Below are positions 36,702 through 43,681 of a stretch of 64,000 bases of DNA, in pieces. The position numbers and the translations under genes were made by a program. Source of the stretch: CALXVA01 sp944393025. Its GTDB lineage: Bacteria; Bacillota; Clostridia; TANB77; CAG-508. Under the pieces are notes generated by a model that was not told the DNA's origin, did no database searches, and worked only from the letters and a program-made list of their open reading frames with translations. Position 1 is the first letter of the stretch, and each line of letters starts with the position of its first letter. The stretch spans positions 1,488,001 through 1,552,000 of the forward strand of contig OZ007016.1 of assembly GCA_963931445.1 (NCBI GenBank), written 5' to 3'.

Positions 36702-39032
36702 TTAATTATATAATTTTTCTTCAGCCTTTTTTACTGCTTCTCTTTCATCCCAATAATATTGAACGCCTTTTATTTCTTGATATTGTTCATGTCCTTTTCC
36801 TATTAAAAGAATAATGTCTCCTTCTAAAGCATTTTTCATAGCGTATTCTATTGCTTCTTGTCTATCTTTTATTATAATATATTTTCCACTACTTTTATTT
36901 AATCCAATTATTATATCATTATTAATAGATTCAATTTCTTCAAAACGAGGATTATCTTCAGTAAGAATAGTTAAACCCGCATATTTTCCTGATATTTCTC
37001 CCATATCATATCTTCTGTCTTTTGCTCTATTGCCTCCACCACCAAAAATGCACACAATTCTTTTTGGTTTGTATTCCATTATTGTTTCCATTAAATTTGT
37101 CATTTCATCTTCATTGTGAGCATAATCTATTATTAGCTTGTATTTTTCATTAGATACTGCAAGTTCCATTCTTCCTTTAACATAAGCTGATTCTAATGCC
37201 TTTTTCATTGATAATACTTTTATTCCTAATTCATTTGCTATTGTTATAGCGCATAATGAATTATATACTGAAAATCTACCTGGAATTGCCACTTCAAATT
37301 TATCATTTATTTTTCCTGTTGTATCAAATCCCATTCCCAAAAATTTTTCATTCATAATAAACTTAATGTCTTTAGCTCTCATATCTACATTTTCAGAATT
37401 TATTCCGAATTTTATTATTTCACATGTGTAATTTTCAATAATATTTTGCCAATTTTTATCATCTACATTTATTATTCCTTTTTTGCATTTTTGAAATAAT
37501 AAACTCTTACATTTCATATATTCTTCAAAACTTTCATGTTCGTTTGGCCCTATATGTTCGTTAGATATATTTGTAAATACTCCATAATCGAATATAAATC
37601 CATCTACTCTATGCATTTTTAATCCTTGAGAAGATACCTCCATAATTGCATATTTACAACCTTCTTCAACCATTTCTCTAAATAATCTCTGTACATCATA
37701 ATTTTCAGGTGTTGTATTATGTAGTGATATTTTTCTTTTTCCTATGTATGCACCTATAGTTCCAATTAATCCAGCTTTTTCTCCATTTTCTTCAATCATC
37801 TTTTTTAGAATTGTTGAAGTAGATGTTTTACCTGCTGTTCCTGTTATTCCAACAGTAATTAGATCTTTTGATGGATATTTAAAATATGCTGCAGATATTT
37901 CTGCCATAGCTTGTCTTGATGATTTTACTTTTAATACTGTTACATCCTCATTTATTTCTACATCTCTTTCTATAATAATAACTTTTGCACCTTTTTTTAT
38001 TGCATCTGGTATATATTTATGCGAATCTGCAGTAAAACCAACCTTTGCTATATATAAATCATCTTTTTCTACTTTATTTGAATTATCCTTTATATCTGAT
38101 ATATCTACATCTAGACTTCCTTTTATAAGTTCATAATCCACATTTTCCACAAGTTTTCTTAAATTTGTTATTCTATATTTTTTTATAATATCATCCACAT
38201 CAATTTCAGATTCAAATACAGTATGTGATGGTCCTTTCATAAACATTTTACCTGTTTTCTCATCCCAATTTGTTTCCAAAATTCCACCTATTTGGTGTAC
38301 ACTTACCTTTCTATCACATCTTCCTGTTAAAACTGCTGCAACTGTTGCCGTACAGCATCCTGTTCCACAACCTATTGTTTCTCCAGTTCCTCTTTCCCAT
38401 TCTCTCATTTTTATATTGTTTCTGTCTATAACTTGTGCAAATGTAACATTGGTTTTATTCGGAAATATATCTGTTTTATACTCTATAGCTTTTCCATATT
38501 TCTCTACATCAAAATTATCTACATCATCTATAAACATTACACAATGAGGATTTCCCCATGAAACTGCAGTTATTTTAAATGTCTTGTCAAGTATTTTTAC
38601 CTCTTGTTCTACAAATTCTGGTAATTTTGTATTTACAGGGATTAGACTAGTGTCTAATACAGGTTTGCCAATATTAGCTTCAATATTAACTGCTTTTCCA
38701 TTTTCTACAGTTAATTTAACATGTTGAATTCCACCTAAAGTTTCTATTGTTAATTCTTCTTTATCAGTCAATTTATGATCATATACATATTTACTTAAAG
38801 ATCTTAAAGCGTTCCCACACATTTCTCCTTCTGTTCCATCCGGATTAAACATTCTCATTCTGAAATCTGCAACATCTGATTTGCAAATTAAAACTAATCC
38901 ATCAGAACCTACTCCAAAATGTCTATCACTTATATATTTCGCAAGTTCATGTACATTATTTATTTTTTGATTAATTGCATCTATATATACATAGTCATTA
39001 CCATAAGCTTGCATTTTTGTAAATTTTGTCAT
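36702..39032 (-). CDS. Bifunctional diaminopimelate epimerase / UDP-MurNAc-tripeptide synthetase (DapF-MurE fusion)
   Basis: A single 776-residue frame joins two consecutive enzymes. Residues 1-~278 are DapF, with both catalytic cysteines (Cys72 in MCGNALR, Cys222 in GCGTGCC). From ~290 on is MurE: NLRKLVENVDYELIKG, ATP loop GTAGKT (398-403), the YMKCKSLLF lysine region, and DNPR (693-696), which selects meso-diaminopimelate. DapF makes the meso-DAP that MurE then adds to UDP-MurNAc-L-Ala-D-Glu. The junction has no ATG/GTG with a ribosome-binding site for a separate MurE. The start at 39032 is supported by GGAGAG; the longer reading lacks a site. The family members are normally separate proteins. 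Confidence 0.9.
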   Translation of the reverse strand: MTKFTKMQAYGNDYVYIDAINQKINNVHELAKYISDRHFGVGSDGLVLICKSDVADFRMRMFNPDGTEGEMCGNALRSLSKYVYDHKLTDKEELTIETLGGIQHVKLTVENGKAVNIEANIGKPVLDTSLIPVNTKLPEFVEQEVKILDKTFKITAVSWGNPHCVMFIDDVDNFDVEKYGKAIEYKTDIFPNKTNVTFAQVIDRNNIKMREWERGTGETIGCGTGCCTATVAAVLTGRCDRKVSVHQIGGILETNWDEKTGKMFMKGPSHTVFESEIDVDDIIKKYRITNLRKLVENVDYELIKGSLDVDISDIKDNSNKVEKDDLYIAKVGFTADSHKYIPDAIKKGAKVIIIERDVEINEDVTVLKVKSSRQAMAEISAAYFKYPSKDLITVGITGTAGKTSTSTILKKMIEENGEKAGLIGTIGAYIGKRKISLHNTTPENYDVQRLFREMVEEGCKYAIMEVSSQGLKMHRVDGFIFDYGVFTNISNEHIGPNEHESFEEYMKCKSLLFQKCKKGIINVDDKNWQNIIENYTCEIIKFGINSENVDMRAKDIKFIMNEKFLGMGFDTTGKINDKFEVAIPGRFSVYNSLCAITIANELGIKVLSMKKALESAYVKGRMELAVSNEKYKLIIDYAHNEDEMTNLMETIMEYKPKRIVCIFGGGGNRAKDRRYDMGEISGKYAGLTILTEDNPRFEEIESINNDIIIGLNKSSGKYIIIKDRQEAIEYAMKNALEGDIILLIGKGHEQYQEIKGVQYYWDEREAVKKAEEKLYN

Positions 39033-39083
39033 AACTTTTACTCTCCTTATATAAAGTTTTTTGTGCATTTTTAAAATTCATTA

Positions 39084-39138
39084 GTGCAAAGTATATATAA
39101 AATATTTTAATTCAAAATATTTTATATATACTTTGCAC
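39084..39138. repeat. Perfect 25-bp inverted repeat with 5-base loop
   Basis: GTGCAAAGTATATATAAAAT and five further bases pair exactly with the sequence ending CTTTGCAC. It lies between the trans-sulfuration gene and dapF-murE. No T tract follows on the minus strand. It could be a terminator, an RNase III site or a small mobile palindrome. Confidence 0.85.
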
Positions 39139-39159
39139 CTAATATTTAAATGCTTTGAC

Positions 39160-40338
39160 TTATTTCATAGCTTGTTCTAAATCTGCAATAATGTCATCTG
39201 CATCTTCTATTCCAACTGATAATCTAAGTAATGTATCTGTAATTCCTAAAGCATTTCTTTTTTCTTCATCAATTTCAGTATGTGTTCTACTTATTGGATG
39301 AGTTATTAAGCTCTCTACTCCTCCTAAACTTTCTGCAAATATAACTAATTTTAAATTTTCTAAAATTTTATTTACAGTTTCCATACTATCTACTCTAAAA
39401 GATATCATTCCTCCAAAACCTGTTGTTTGTTTTTTTGTTACTGCATAATCTTTATGATCTTCAAATCCTACATAATATACTTGTTCAACCTTAGGTTGTT
39501 TACGAAGCCAATTTGCTACTTTAATTGCATTTTCTTGATGTTTTTCCATTCTTAATGCTAATGTTTTTATTCCTCTTAACATTACCCAAGAATCTAGTGG
39601 GCCTAAACCTGCACCGTAAATATACATTTTTATTTCTAAAATTTCACCAATTTTACTATCTTTAACTACAACAATACCTGCTAATACATCATTATGTCCA
39701 CCTAAATATTTTGTTCCACTATGTATTACAATGTCTGCTCCAAGTGTAAGTGGTCTTTGGAAATATGGCGTTAAAAATGTATTATCTACTACAACTAAAG
39801 CACCTATATCATGTCCAATTTTAGCTATTTTTTCAATATCTGCCACTTTCATCATAGGGTTTGTTGGAGTTTCTACAAATATCATTTTTGTATTTTTCCT
39901 AATTGTTTTCTTCAATAGTTCCAAATCAGATAAGTCTATACTATCATACTCTATTCCATTAACTACTAACACTTCACTTACTTCTCTAAATGTACCACCA
40001 TAAATATCATCTGACATAATTATATGGTCACCTGGTTTTAATAAGGAAAATACAAGTGTTGTTGCTGCCATTCCTGAATTTACAGCAAAGGCTCTTGTTC
40101 CTTCTTCTAATATTGCCATAGTTTTTTCCAATTCTTCTCTTGTTGGATTAATACATCTAGAATAATTGTATGGGTCTCTTATTTCAATTGCACTGTGTTT
40201 AAAAGTAGCTGTTTGATAAATAGGGAAACTAAGTGAACCTGTTGCTGGATCAACGCCATCTCCACCATGTACTACTTTTGATGATAATTTTAAATTTTCC
40301 TTTCTGTTAAAATTTTTGTAATCTTTTGAATCTTTCAT
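39160..40338 (-). CDS. PLP-dependent trans-sulfuration enzyme (cystathionine gamma-synthase/lyase family)
   Basis: A 392-residue Cys/Met metabolism enzyme. The PLP lysine lies in HSGTKYLGGHNDVLAG, and SSKVVHGG, IYQTATFKH, YSRCINPTREELE and DNTFLTPYFQRPLTLGAD are typical of the family. Cystathionine gamma-synthase, gamma-lyase and homocysteine lyase cannot be separated safely by eye. The leader carries a 22-bp palindrome and a promoter (40373-40448). Confidence 0.88.
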   Translation of the reverse strand: MKDSKDYKNFNRKENLKLSSKVVHGGDGVDPATGSLSFPIYQTATFKHSAIEIRDPYNYSRCINPTREELEKTMAILEEGTRAFAVNSGMAATTLVFSLLKPGDHIIMSDDIYGGTFREVSEVLVVNGIEYDSIDLSDLELLKKTIRKNTKMIFVETPTNPMMKVADIEKIAKIGHDIGALVVVDNTFLTPYFQRPLTLGADIVIHSGTKYLGGHNDVLAGIVVVKDSKIGEILEIKMYIYGAGLGPLDSWVMLRGIKTLALRMEKHQENAIKVANWLRKQPKVEQVYYVGFEDHKDYAVTKKQTTGFGGMISFRVDSMETVNKILENLKLVIFAESLGGVESLITHPISRTHTEIDEEKRNALGITDTLLRLSVGIEDADDIIADLEQAMK

Positions 40339-40372
40339 GTTTATTACCTCAGTTTCTAAATATTATAAACAG

Positions 40373-40448
40373 TATATTCTTAATTAAGAATATAAGCCTG
40401 TTGGTTTAAACATATCGTTATTATACACTAATTTTTGAAAATAGTACA
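40373..40448 (-). promoter_or_regulatory. Promoter and palindromic operator upstream of the trans-sulfuration gene
   Basis: TATAAT (minus, 40425-40420) with a TGTACT -35 (40448-40443, 17-base spacer). A perfect 22-base palindrome (TATATTCTTAA and its complement) at 40373-40394 lies just downstream of the likely start of transcription, as a repressor site would. The regulator is not known; a sulfur-responsive repressor is only a guess. Confidence 0.5.
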
Positions 40449-40464
40449 GCTTTTTTATATTTTT

Positions 40465-40502
40465 TCACCAAAAAAGGAACCCTAATGGATTCCTTTCTTG
40501 GT
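40465..40502 (-). terminator. Terminator of the ABC permease remnant
   Basis: On the minus strand AAAGGAATCC pairs with GGGTTCCTTT and is followed by a short T run. Confidence 0.7.
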
Positions 40503-40513
40503 GAATAGATTCT

Positions 40514-41000
40514 CTACTCACTTCGTAACGCTTCTACTGGATCTTTTTTACTTGCCATCTTTGCTGGAATTAAACCTGCAATTACTGTAAGTAGCATACT
40601 AATTATAACAAGAGCTATTCCTCTCACATCTATTATCGTAGATACCGAACTCATCATTGTTCCTACTAAATCTGTATATGTTATAACATTTTCTTCTTTA
40701 TTTTTATTTCTCTGTTCCTCATTATATTCTTCTATATATGAAGCAATTTGCTCTTTTGCATCAAAATCTTTTGGATATATATTTATAGAACTTGGATTAT
40801 CTATATCTACTACTCCTAATTTTTCTAAGTTTCCTTCATATGTAGCATTTGCATTTTCTGTATATTGATTCATTAATTTTGCATTCCATTTAATAAAGAC
40901 ATAATTAATGCTATACCAATTATTCCTATACTACCTGCAAATGATGTAAGAAAAGTTCTTCCTTTTTTAGTCATTAAATTGTTTAGACTAAGTACTTTCC
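40514..41000 (-). pseudogene. Decayed ABC transporter permease (BceB/MacB-like FtsX family)
   Basis: Two pieces of one permease remain. The upstream piece (about 40880-41000) reads VLSLNNLMTKKGRTFLTSFA then GSIGIIGIALIMSLLNGMQN and stops. The second (40514-40873) has LEKLGVVDIDNPSSINIYPKDF, then YTDLVGTMMSSVSTIIDV joined directly to ALVIISMLLTVIAGLIPAKMASKKDPVEALRSE, the usual C terminus. The long extracellular region, the middle helices and the ATPase domain expected from relatives are missing, so this is a remnant with internal deletions, not a simple frameshift. Confidence 0.8.
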
Positions 41001-41305
41001 TTTCCTTTAACAAGAAGACAGAGTAGTTGCTCAAGATTTGTAATCAAGGTACACAACTCTTGTTTATTTTACTGGTAAATAATAACATTTTATTATTTTT
41101 TATTCAATATTATTCTTAAACTTTTTTAATTTTTTGTTGCTGGTTAACAATTTATTAAATTTAAAGAAATTCAACAAATATACATATTTCTAGTTTTCTA
41201 GTGTATCAAGTAATTAAATAGTAACAATTTTATTCTTTGAAAAAGAAGTATATATTTCTTATCGATATTCATATAACTGTAAACAGTAACTTTTAGTACA
41301 TTGGT

Positions 41306-41334
41306 TTGACAACAACATAAATATATATTATAGT
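41306..41334 (+). promoter_or_regulatory. Strong promoter of the par-like RNA I
   Basis: TTGACA (41306-41311), exactly 17 bases, TATAGT (41329-41334). Transcription would begin near 41341. Confidence 0.8.
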
Positions 41335-41371
41335 ATTAGTGCCGACTTCTCTTAAGTTGGAGAAAGGAGGT

Positions 41372-41401
41372 CTTCATGAAAAGTTTATTTTGCAATTGCT
41401 A
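41372..41401 (+). repeat. Direct repeat a of the par-like locus
   Basis: Thirty bases (CTTCATGAAAAGTTTA followed by TTTTGCAATTGCTA) covering the toxin start codon; identical to 41487-41516. Confidence 0.9.
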
Positions 41402-41446
41402 GCTCTTTATGTTATTTACTTAATTGTAAAACATTTTGATGATTAG
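41376..41446 (+). CDS. Candidate Fst-like toxin peptide (frame interrupted by one base)
   Basis: The ATG lies 5 bases after AAAGGAGG. Frame 0 stops after eight codons. If one base were present in the T run at 41387-41390 (or with a -1 slip) the frame continues for 18 residues: one hydrophobic helix ending KHFDD, like known Fst-type peptides. The second direct repeat copy has the same T count, so a natural inactivating change or a shared feature is possible as well as a sequence error. Confidence 0.45.
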
Positions 41447-41450
41447 CATA

Positions 41451-41486
41451 CAAAAAGACTAGGTCTGGACACCTAGTCTTTTTTTA
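41451..41486. terminator. Bidirectional terminator shared by RNA I and RNA II
   Basis: AAAAAGACTAGG pairs with CCTAGTCTTTTT around a short loop. A and T runs on both sides allow it to end converging transcripts. Confidence 0.9.
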
Positions 41487-41516
41487 CTTCATGAAAAGTT
41501 TATTTTGCAATTGCTA
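41452..41516 (-). ncRNA. Candidate antisense antitoxin RNA (RNA II) containing direct repeat b
   Basis: A perfect promoter on the minus strand, TTGACA (41550-41545), 17 bases, TATAAT (41527-41522), would start a ~65-nt RNA near 41515. It reads through repeat b (41487-41516) into the shared terminator. Its 5' part is the complement of repeat a, so it could pair with the start-codon region of RNA I, as RNA II does in the par locus. Confidence 0.7.
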
Positions 41517-41607
41517 TAATTATTATAGCTCATTTTTAATTATATGTCAAATTTTTAAAATTTATACTTTTTGAAATCCATTTCAAATTAAATATTAAAA
41601 AGTTATC

Positions 41608-42283
41608 TCACATTACATACAGCAATATACAAAAGAAATGTAATAAACTTCCTAATAATATAAATAAATGAAATATAGAATGCATCCATTTATGTTTTTT
41701 ACCTAAGCCATAAAGAATTGCACCTAAGGTATATGCTATTCCTCCTGCTACTAATAATACTAGACCTGGTAATGGTAAAAGTATAGGTAACAAATTAGCT
41801 TTAAAAATAATTGCCCAACCCATTCCTAAATAACATATCATTGAAAATACTTTATATTTTTTTAAATCAATAGCATTAAGTATAATTCCTAGAATTGCCA
41901 TTGCCCATATAACTCCAAATATTATCCATCCTGTTTGTACATTATATTCTCTAAATGTACAAAGTGCAAAAGGTGTATATGAACCTGCTATAAGTAAAAA
42001 TATTGTACAATGATCTAATACTTGAAGTACTTTTTTACCGCTTACATCTAGGGCTTAATCCATGATATATACTAGACATTGTATATAAAATGAACATTGT
42101 GGTTCCATATATTGCACCACTCACAATTCCATATACATTTCCATGTATAGCTGCAATTATTATACAAAGTACTATAGCCACAATTCCTAATACTGCTCCT
42201 ACAATATGTGAAGTCATATTAAAAATTTCTTCTCCCTTTGTATAAGTTGGTAAAATCCTATCTTTTAATTTTGTTCTAGTCAT
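41608..42283 (-). CDS. Hemolysin III family (YqfA/PAQR) membrane protein, with one frameshift
   Basis: A seven-helix membrane protein. The N-terminal part (YTKGEEIFNMTSHIVGAVLG, MSSIYHGLSP) and C-terminal part (AMAILGIILNAIDLKKYKV, WMHSIFHLFILLGSLLHFF) are joined by GKKVLQVLDHCTIFLLIAGSY in another frame. One extra base at about 42049 breaks the frame at SPDVSGKKVL. The conserved His residues of the PAQR metal site (SIYHG, LDHC, HSIFH, LLHF) are all present. Despite the name the role is unproven; family members have been tied to membrane homeostasis. Confidence 0.82.
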
Positions 42284-42400
42284 AAAACCTCTCCTTTATT
42301 TTTTTATTACCAAAGGCCAAAATTATTAAAGTTTTTTATTATTATTAATTTAGACTTATACTTATAAAAATATAATTTTAAAATTAAATTATAATTATAT

Positions 42401-43360
42401 TTAATTTTCATTTATGATTCTATCTATAGAATCTTTCCTCATCTGTTTTATTATATTACAACTATTATTAAGTTTTTCTTGTTCTTCCTTATTCAAATCT
42501 AATTTCAACACTTCTCTTACACCTTGTGAATTAATAATAACTGGTACTCCTATATATATATCATTTTGTCCATAATCTCCATTTTCTAGATAAGTTGATA
42601 CAGTAAGAATAGAATTTTCATTATCTAATATAGCTCTTACTATCCTATTTAAAGCCATTCCTATGCCATAATATGTGGCTTTCTTCTTATTTATAATTTC
42701 ATATGCAGCATTTACAACATCTTTATGAATTTTATTTAAGTCTGATATTGGATGGTTATTATCTTTCATTATATTTATTATACTCTTACAACCAATATAT
42801 GCATGATTCCATGGTACAAATGATGAATCTCCATGTTCTCCCATTATATATGCATGAACATTTTTACTAGATACTTTAAAATAATCTGCTAATAAATATC
42901 TAAGTCTTGCTGTATCTAAAACAGTACCTGATCCGATCACTTGATTTTTTGGAAGTCCTGATACCTTTGCAACAACATATGCCATTAAATCTACTGGATT
43001 GCTTGCAACAATTATTATTCCATTAAATCCACTTTCCATAATTTTTTTAGTTATATCTTTCATTATTTTTGTATTAATTTCTGCAAGTTCTAACCTAGTT
43101 TGTCCTGGTTTTTGTGCTGCTCCTGCTGTAATTACTACTATCTGTGCATCTTTGCAATCGCTATAATCTCCTGCTTTAATAACCATTTTTTGAGGTGCAT
43201 AAGGAAGTCCATGAGATAAATCCATTTCTTCTCCAATAGTTTTATCTTTATCTATATCAACTAATACAAGTTCATTTATTCCTCCACGATTCAACATAGA
43301 ATAAGCCATACTCATTCCAACAAATCCTGTACCTACTAACACTATTTTACCTTTTTTCAT
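42401..43360 (-). CDS. ldh: L-lactate dehydrogenase
   Basis: Reduces pyruvate to L-lactate with NADH. The Rossmann motif is VLVGTGFVGMSMAYSM, the catalytic His lies in GEHGDSSFVPW, and a Gln in AGAAQKPGQTRLEL marks lactate rather than malate specificity. At 319 residues the length is normal. The leader contains inverted repeats (see 43379-43425). Confidence 0.94.
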   Translation of the reverse strand: MKKGKIVLVGTGFVGMSMAYSMLNRGGINELVLVDIDKDKTIGEEMDLSHGLPYAPQKMVIKAGDYSDCKDAQIVVITAGAAQKPGQTRLELAEINTKIMKDITKKIMESGFNGIIIVASNPVDLMAYVVAKVSGLPKNQVIGSGTVLDTARLRYLLADYFKVSSKNVHAYIMGEHGDSSFVPWNHAYIGCKSIINIMKDNNHPISDLNKIHKDVVNAAYEIINKKKATYYGIGMALNRIVRAILDNENSILTVSTYLENGDYGQNDIYIGVPVIINSQGVREVLKLDLNKEEQEKLNNSCNIIKQMRKDSIDRIINEN

Positions 43361-43584
43361 ATATACTTAATCCTCTTATAATATGTTTATACAGTTTATA
43401 TTTAATATTTTATAAACATATTCTTTCCTTTATATTTTTACTTTATTACTTTACCATATTATGTCATATTTTTCAATTGTTTAAACAAATAATTCTTAAA
43501 ACAATACATATTATTTTATATTTGTAGCATTTTACTTTGTAGATATGCATACTTCATAATTTAACCTTATTGTATAGGCAAAAA
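43361..43584 (-). promoter_or_regulatory. Leader region of ldh with inverted repeats
   Basis: A 12-base inverted repeat (AATATGTTTATA/TATAAACATATT, 43379-43425) lies just upstream of the ldh start. Further upstream is the palindrome TTGTTTAAACAA (about 43478-43489), reminiscent of redox-repressor (Rex) boxes but not a clean match. The promoter hexamers are not clear. Confidence 0.35.
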
Positions 43585-43640
43585 ATTTAGAACACTAGAT
43601 AAATTTATATTTTAATACATTTACCTAGTGTTCTATCATT
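43585..43640 (-). terminator. Terminator of the ctsR-mcsA-mcsB-clpC operon
   Basis: AGAACACTAG pairs with CTAGTGTTCT and, on the minus strand, A/T-rich AAATTTTTT follows. Confidence 0.8.
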
Positions 43641-43681
43641 TTATAATAGTGTAAAATATTACTAGTAGTCATTTTTTATTC

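Larger units (their letters stand above)
41341..41486 (+). ncRNA. Candidate Fst/par-type toxin mRNA (RNA I)
   Basis: A ~145-nt transcript is predicted. It starts with a 5' hairpin (CCGACTT/AAGTTGG), then AAAGGAGG (41363-41370), then an ATG (41376) inside the 30-base direct repeat copy a (41372-41401), and ends in a bidirectional terminator (41451-41486). Read with one -1 shift after codon 5, it encodes MKSLF then LQLLALYVIYLIVKHFDD, a short membrane helix with a charged tail, stopping at 41446. Without the shift only an 8-residue peptide is made. The layout is that of the pAD1 par (fst) locus. Confidence 0.65.

Noticed and set aside
38150..38190. The dapF-murE fusion as an artefact of a homopolymer indel
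   Set aside because: Even with an extra A, no start codon with a ribosome-binding site exists for a separate murE, so the fusion reading remains best.
40514..41000. ABC permease as another single-base frameshift
   Set aside because: Large internal parts expected from relatives are missing, so one base cannot restore it.
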